A DNA stretch of 5,853 nucleotides from Zoogloeaceae bacterium (lineage in GTDB: Bacteria; Pseudomonadota; Gammaproteobacteria; Burkholderiales; Rhodocyclaceae): positions 1-5,853 of the forward strand of contig JAITNI010000247.1 of NCBI GenBank assembly GCA_031290535.1, read 5' to 3'. Shown piece by piece: positions 5,687 to 5,853 of the stretch. How positions within the stretch are numbered: position 1 is the first letter of the stretch; each line of letters starts with the position of its first letter. The notes under the pieces were generated by a model. It had not been told where the DNA came from and made no database searches. It saw nothing but the letters and a program-made list of their open reading frames with translations. Made by a program: the position numbers and the translations under genes.

Positions 5687-5853
5687 TGATTCCGCATGAA
5701 ATCGGCGGTGTTGAAGAAGTTTTTGAGCAGTTTGACCCGCAAACCGGCTTCCACGCCCACGTCTTCCATCGCCAGCACCATGCAGGCGACCCACTGGTCG
5801 CGCTCTGCGGTGCCGATGGCAAAGGGCAGATGCCGTTCGCGCAGGCGGGGATG
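5677..5853 (-). CDS. Group II truncated haemoglobin, C-terminal part (gene runs off the window)
   Basis: The last 58 codons of a gene that enters from the right edge; its start lies outside. The visible protein begins HPRLRERHLPFAIGTAERDQ and continues WVACM. This is the F-helix to G-helix block of group II (trHbO/YjbI-type) truncated haemoglobins. The His of RERH (codon at 5832-5830) matches the haem-binding proximal HisF8. The Trp 13 residues later (5793-5791) matches the TrpG8 typical of groups II and III. The end, FFNTADFMRNQPD, is the usual H-helix and short tail. These small cytoplasmic haem proteins bind O2, NO or related ligands and are linked to oxygen handling or nitrosative/oxidative stress. 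The gene converges on the GGDEF/EAL gene with 29 bases between stops, so they are not cotranscribed. The frame is supported by the family match; alternative minus-strand frames here give no recognisable protein. Confidence 0.87.
   Translation of the reverse strand, partial: HPRLRERHLPFAIGTAERDQWVACMVLAMEDVGVEAGLRVKLLKNFFNTADFMRNQPD

Noticed and set aside
5165..5822. Other minus-strand frames near the right edge
   Set aside because: Their translations show no family, whereas the frame ending at 5677 gives a clear truncated haemoglobin C-terminus.

Overview
The window is about 60% G+C and reads as chromosomal DNA of a proteobacterium, most likely a betaproteobacterium (Rhodocyclales-like). This rests on the gene mix: ratA-rnfH, an anaerobic-type 2-ketoacid ferredoxin oxidoreductase subunit, a PaaI-type thioesterase, a large GGDEF/EAL sensor and a group II truncated haemoglobin. 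The taxon is an inference, not a sequence match.

Left part (1-2088, minus strand). Four genes run leftward as a probable operon: ratA (1648-2088), rnfH (1328-1651), iorB (677-1282) and a hotdog-fold acyl-CoA thioesterase (221-667). ratA and rnfH overlap by the four bases ATGA. iorB follows after 45 bases with a GTG start and a good ribosome binding site. The thioesterase follows after 9 bases, with its ribosome binding site overlapping the iorB stop. The last two genes fit arylpyruvate/arylacetyl-CoA metabolism, but the partner subunit gene iorA is not here. Beyond the thioesterase, bases 1-220 are noncoding and full of short repeats. Two direct copies of a REP-like palindromic repeat (65-96, 182-214) are each followed seven bases later by a sequence that also forms the 3' end of the thioesterase gene. 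That 3' end carries a 28-bp tandem duplication which appears to have shifted the reading frame and lengthened the protein by eight residues.

Middle (2089-2341). A 253-base divergent spacer separates ratA from the right-hand gene. It holds weak promoter-like hexamers and a GC-only hairpin, and no convincing gene.

Right part (2342-5853). One very large plus-strand gene encodes a 1101-residue membrane sensor: transmembrane helix, about 495-residue periplasmic sensor, second transmembrane helix, HAMP, coiled coil, GGDEF, EAL. The GGDEF domain looks fully active, with an I-site. The EAL domain keeps many metal and catalytic residues but has lost the DDFGTG loop-6 motif, so the protein is probably a net diguanylate cyclase. 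Converging on it from the right edge is the 3' end of a group II truncated haemoglobin gene (5677-5853), with a hairpin between the two stop codons.

No complete new multi-gene system is evident. The most original signals are the repeat-built 3' end of the thioesterase gene, the degenerate EAL domain under a very large Cys-containing sensor, and an iorB apparently separated from iorA and placed behind ratA-rnfH.
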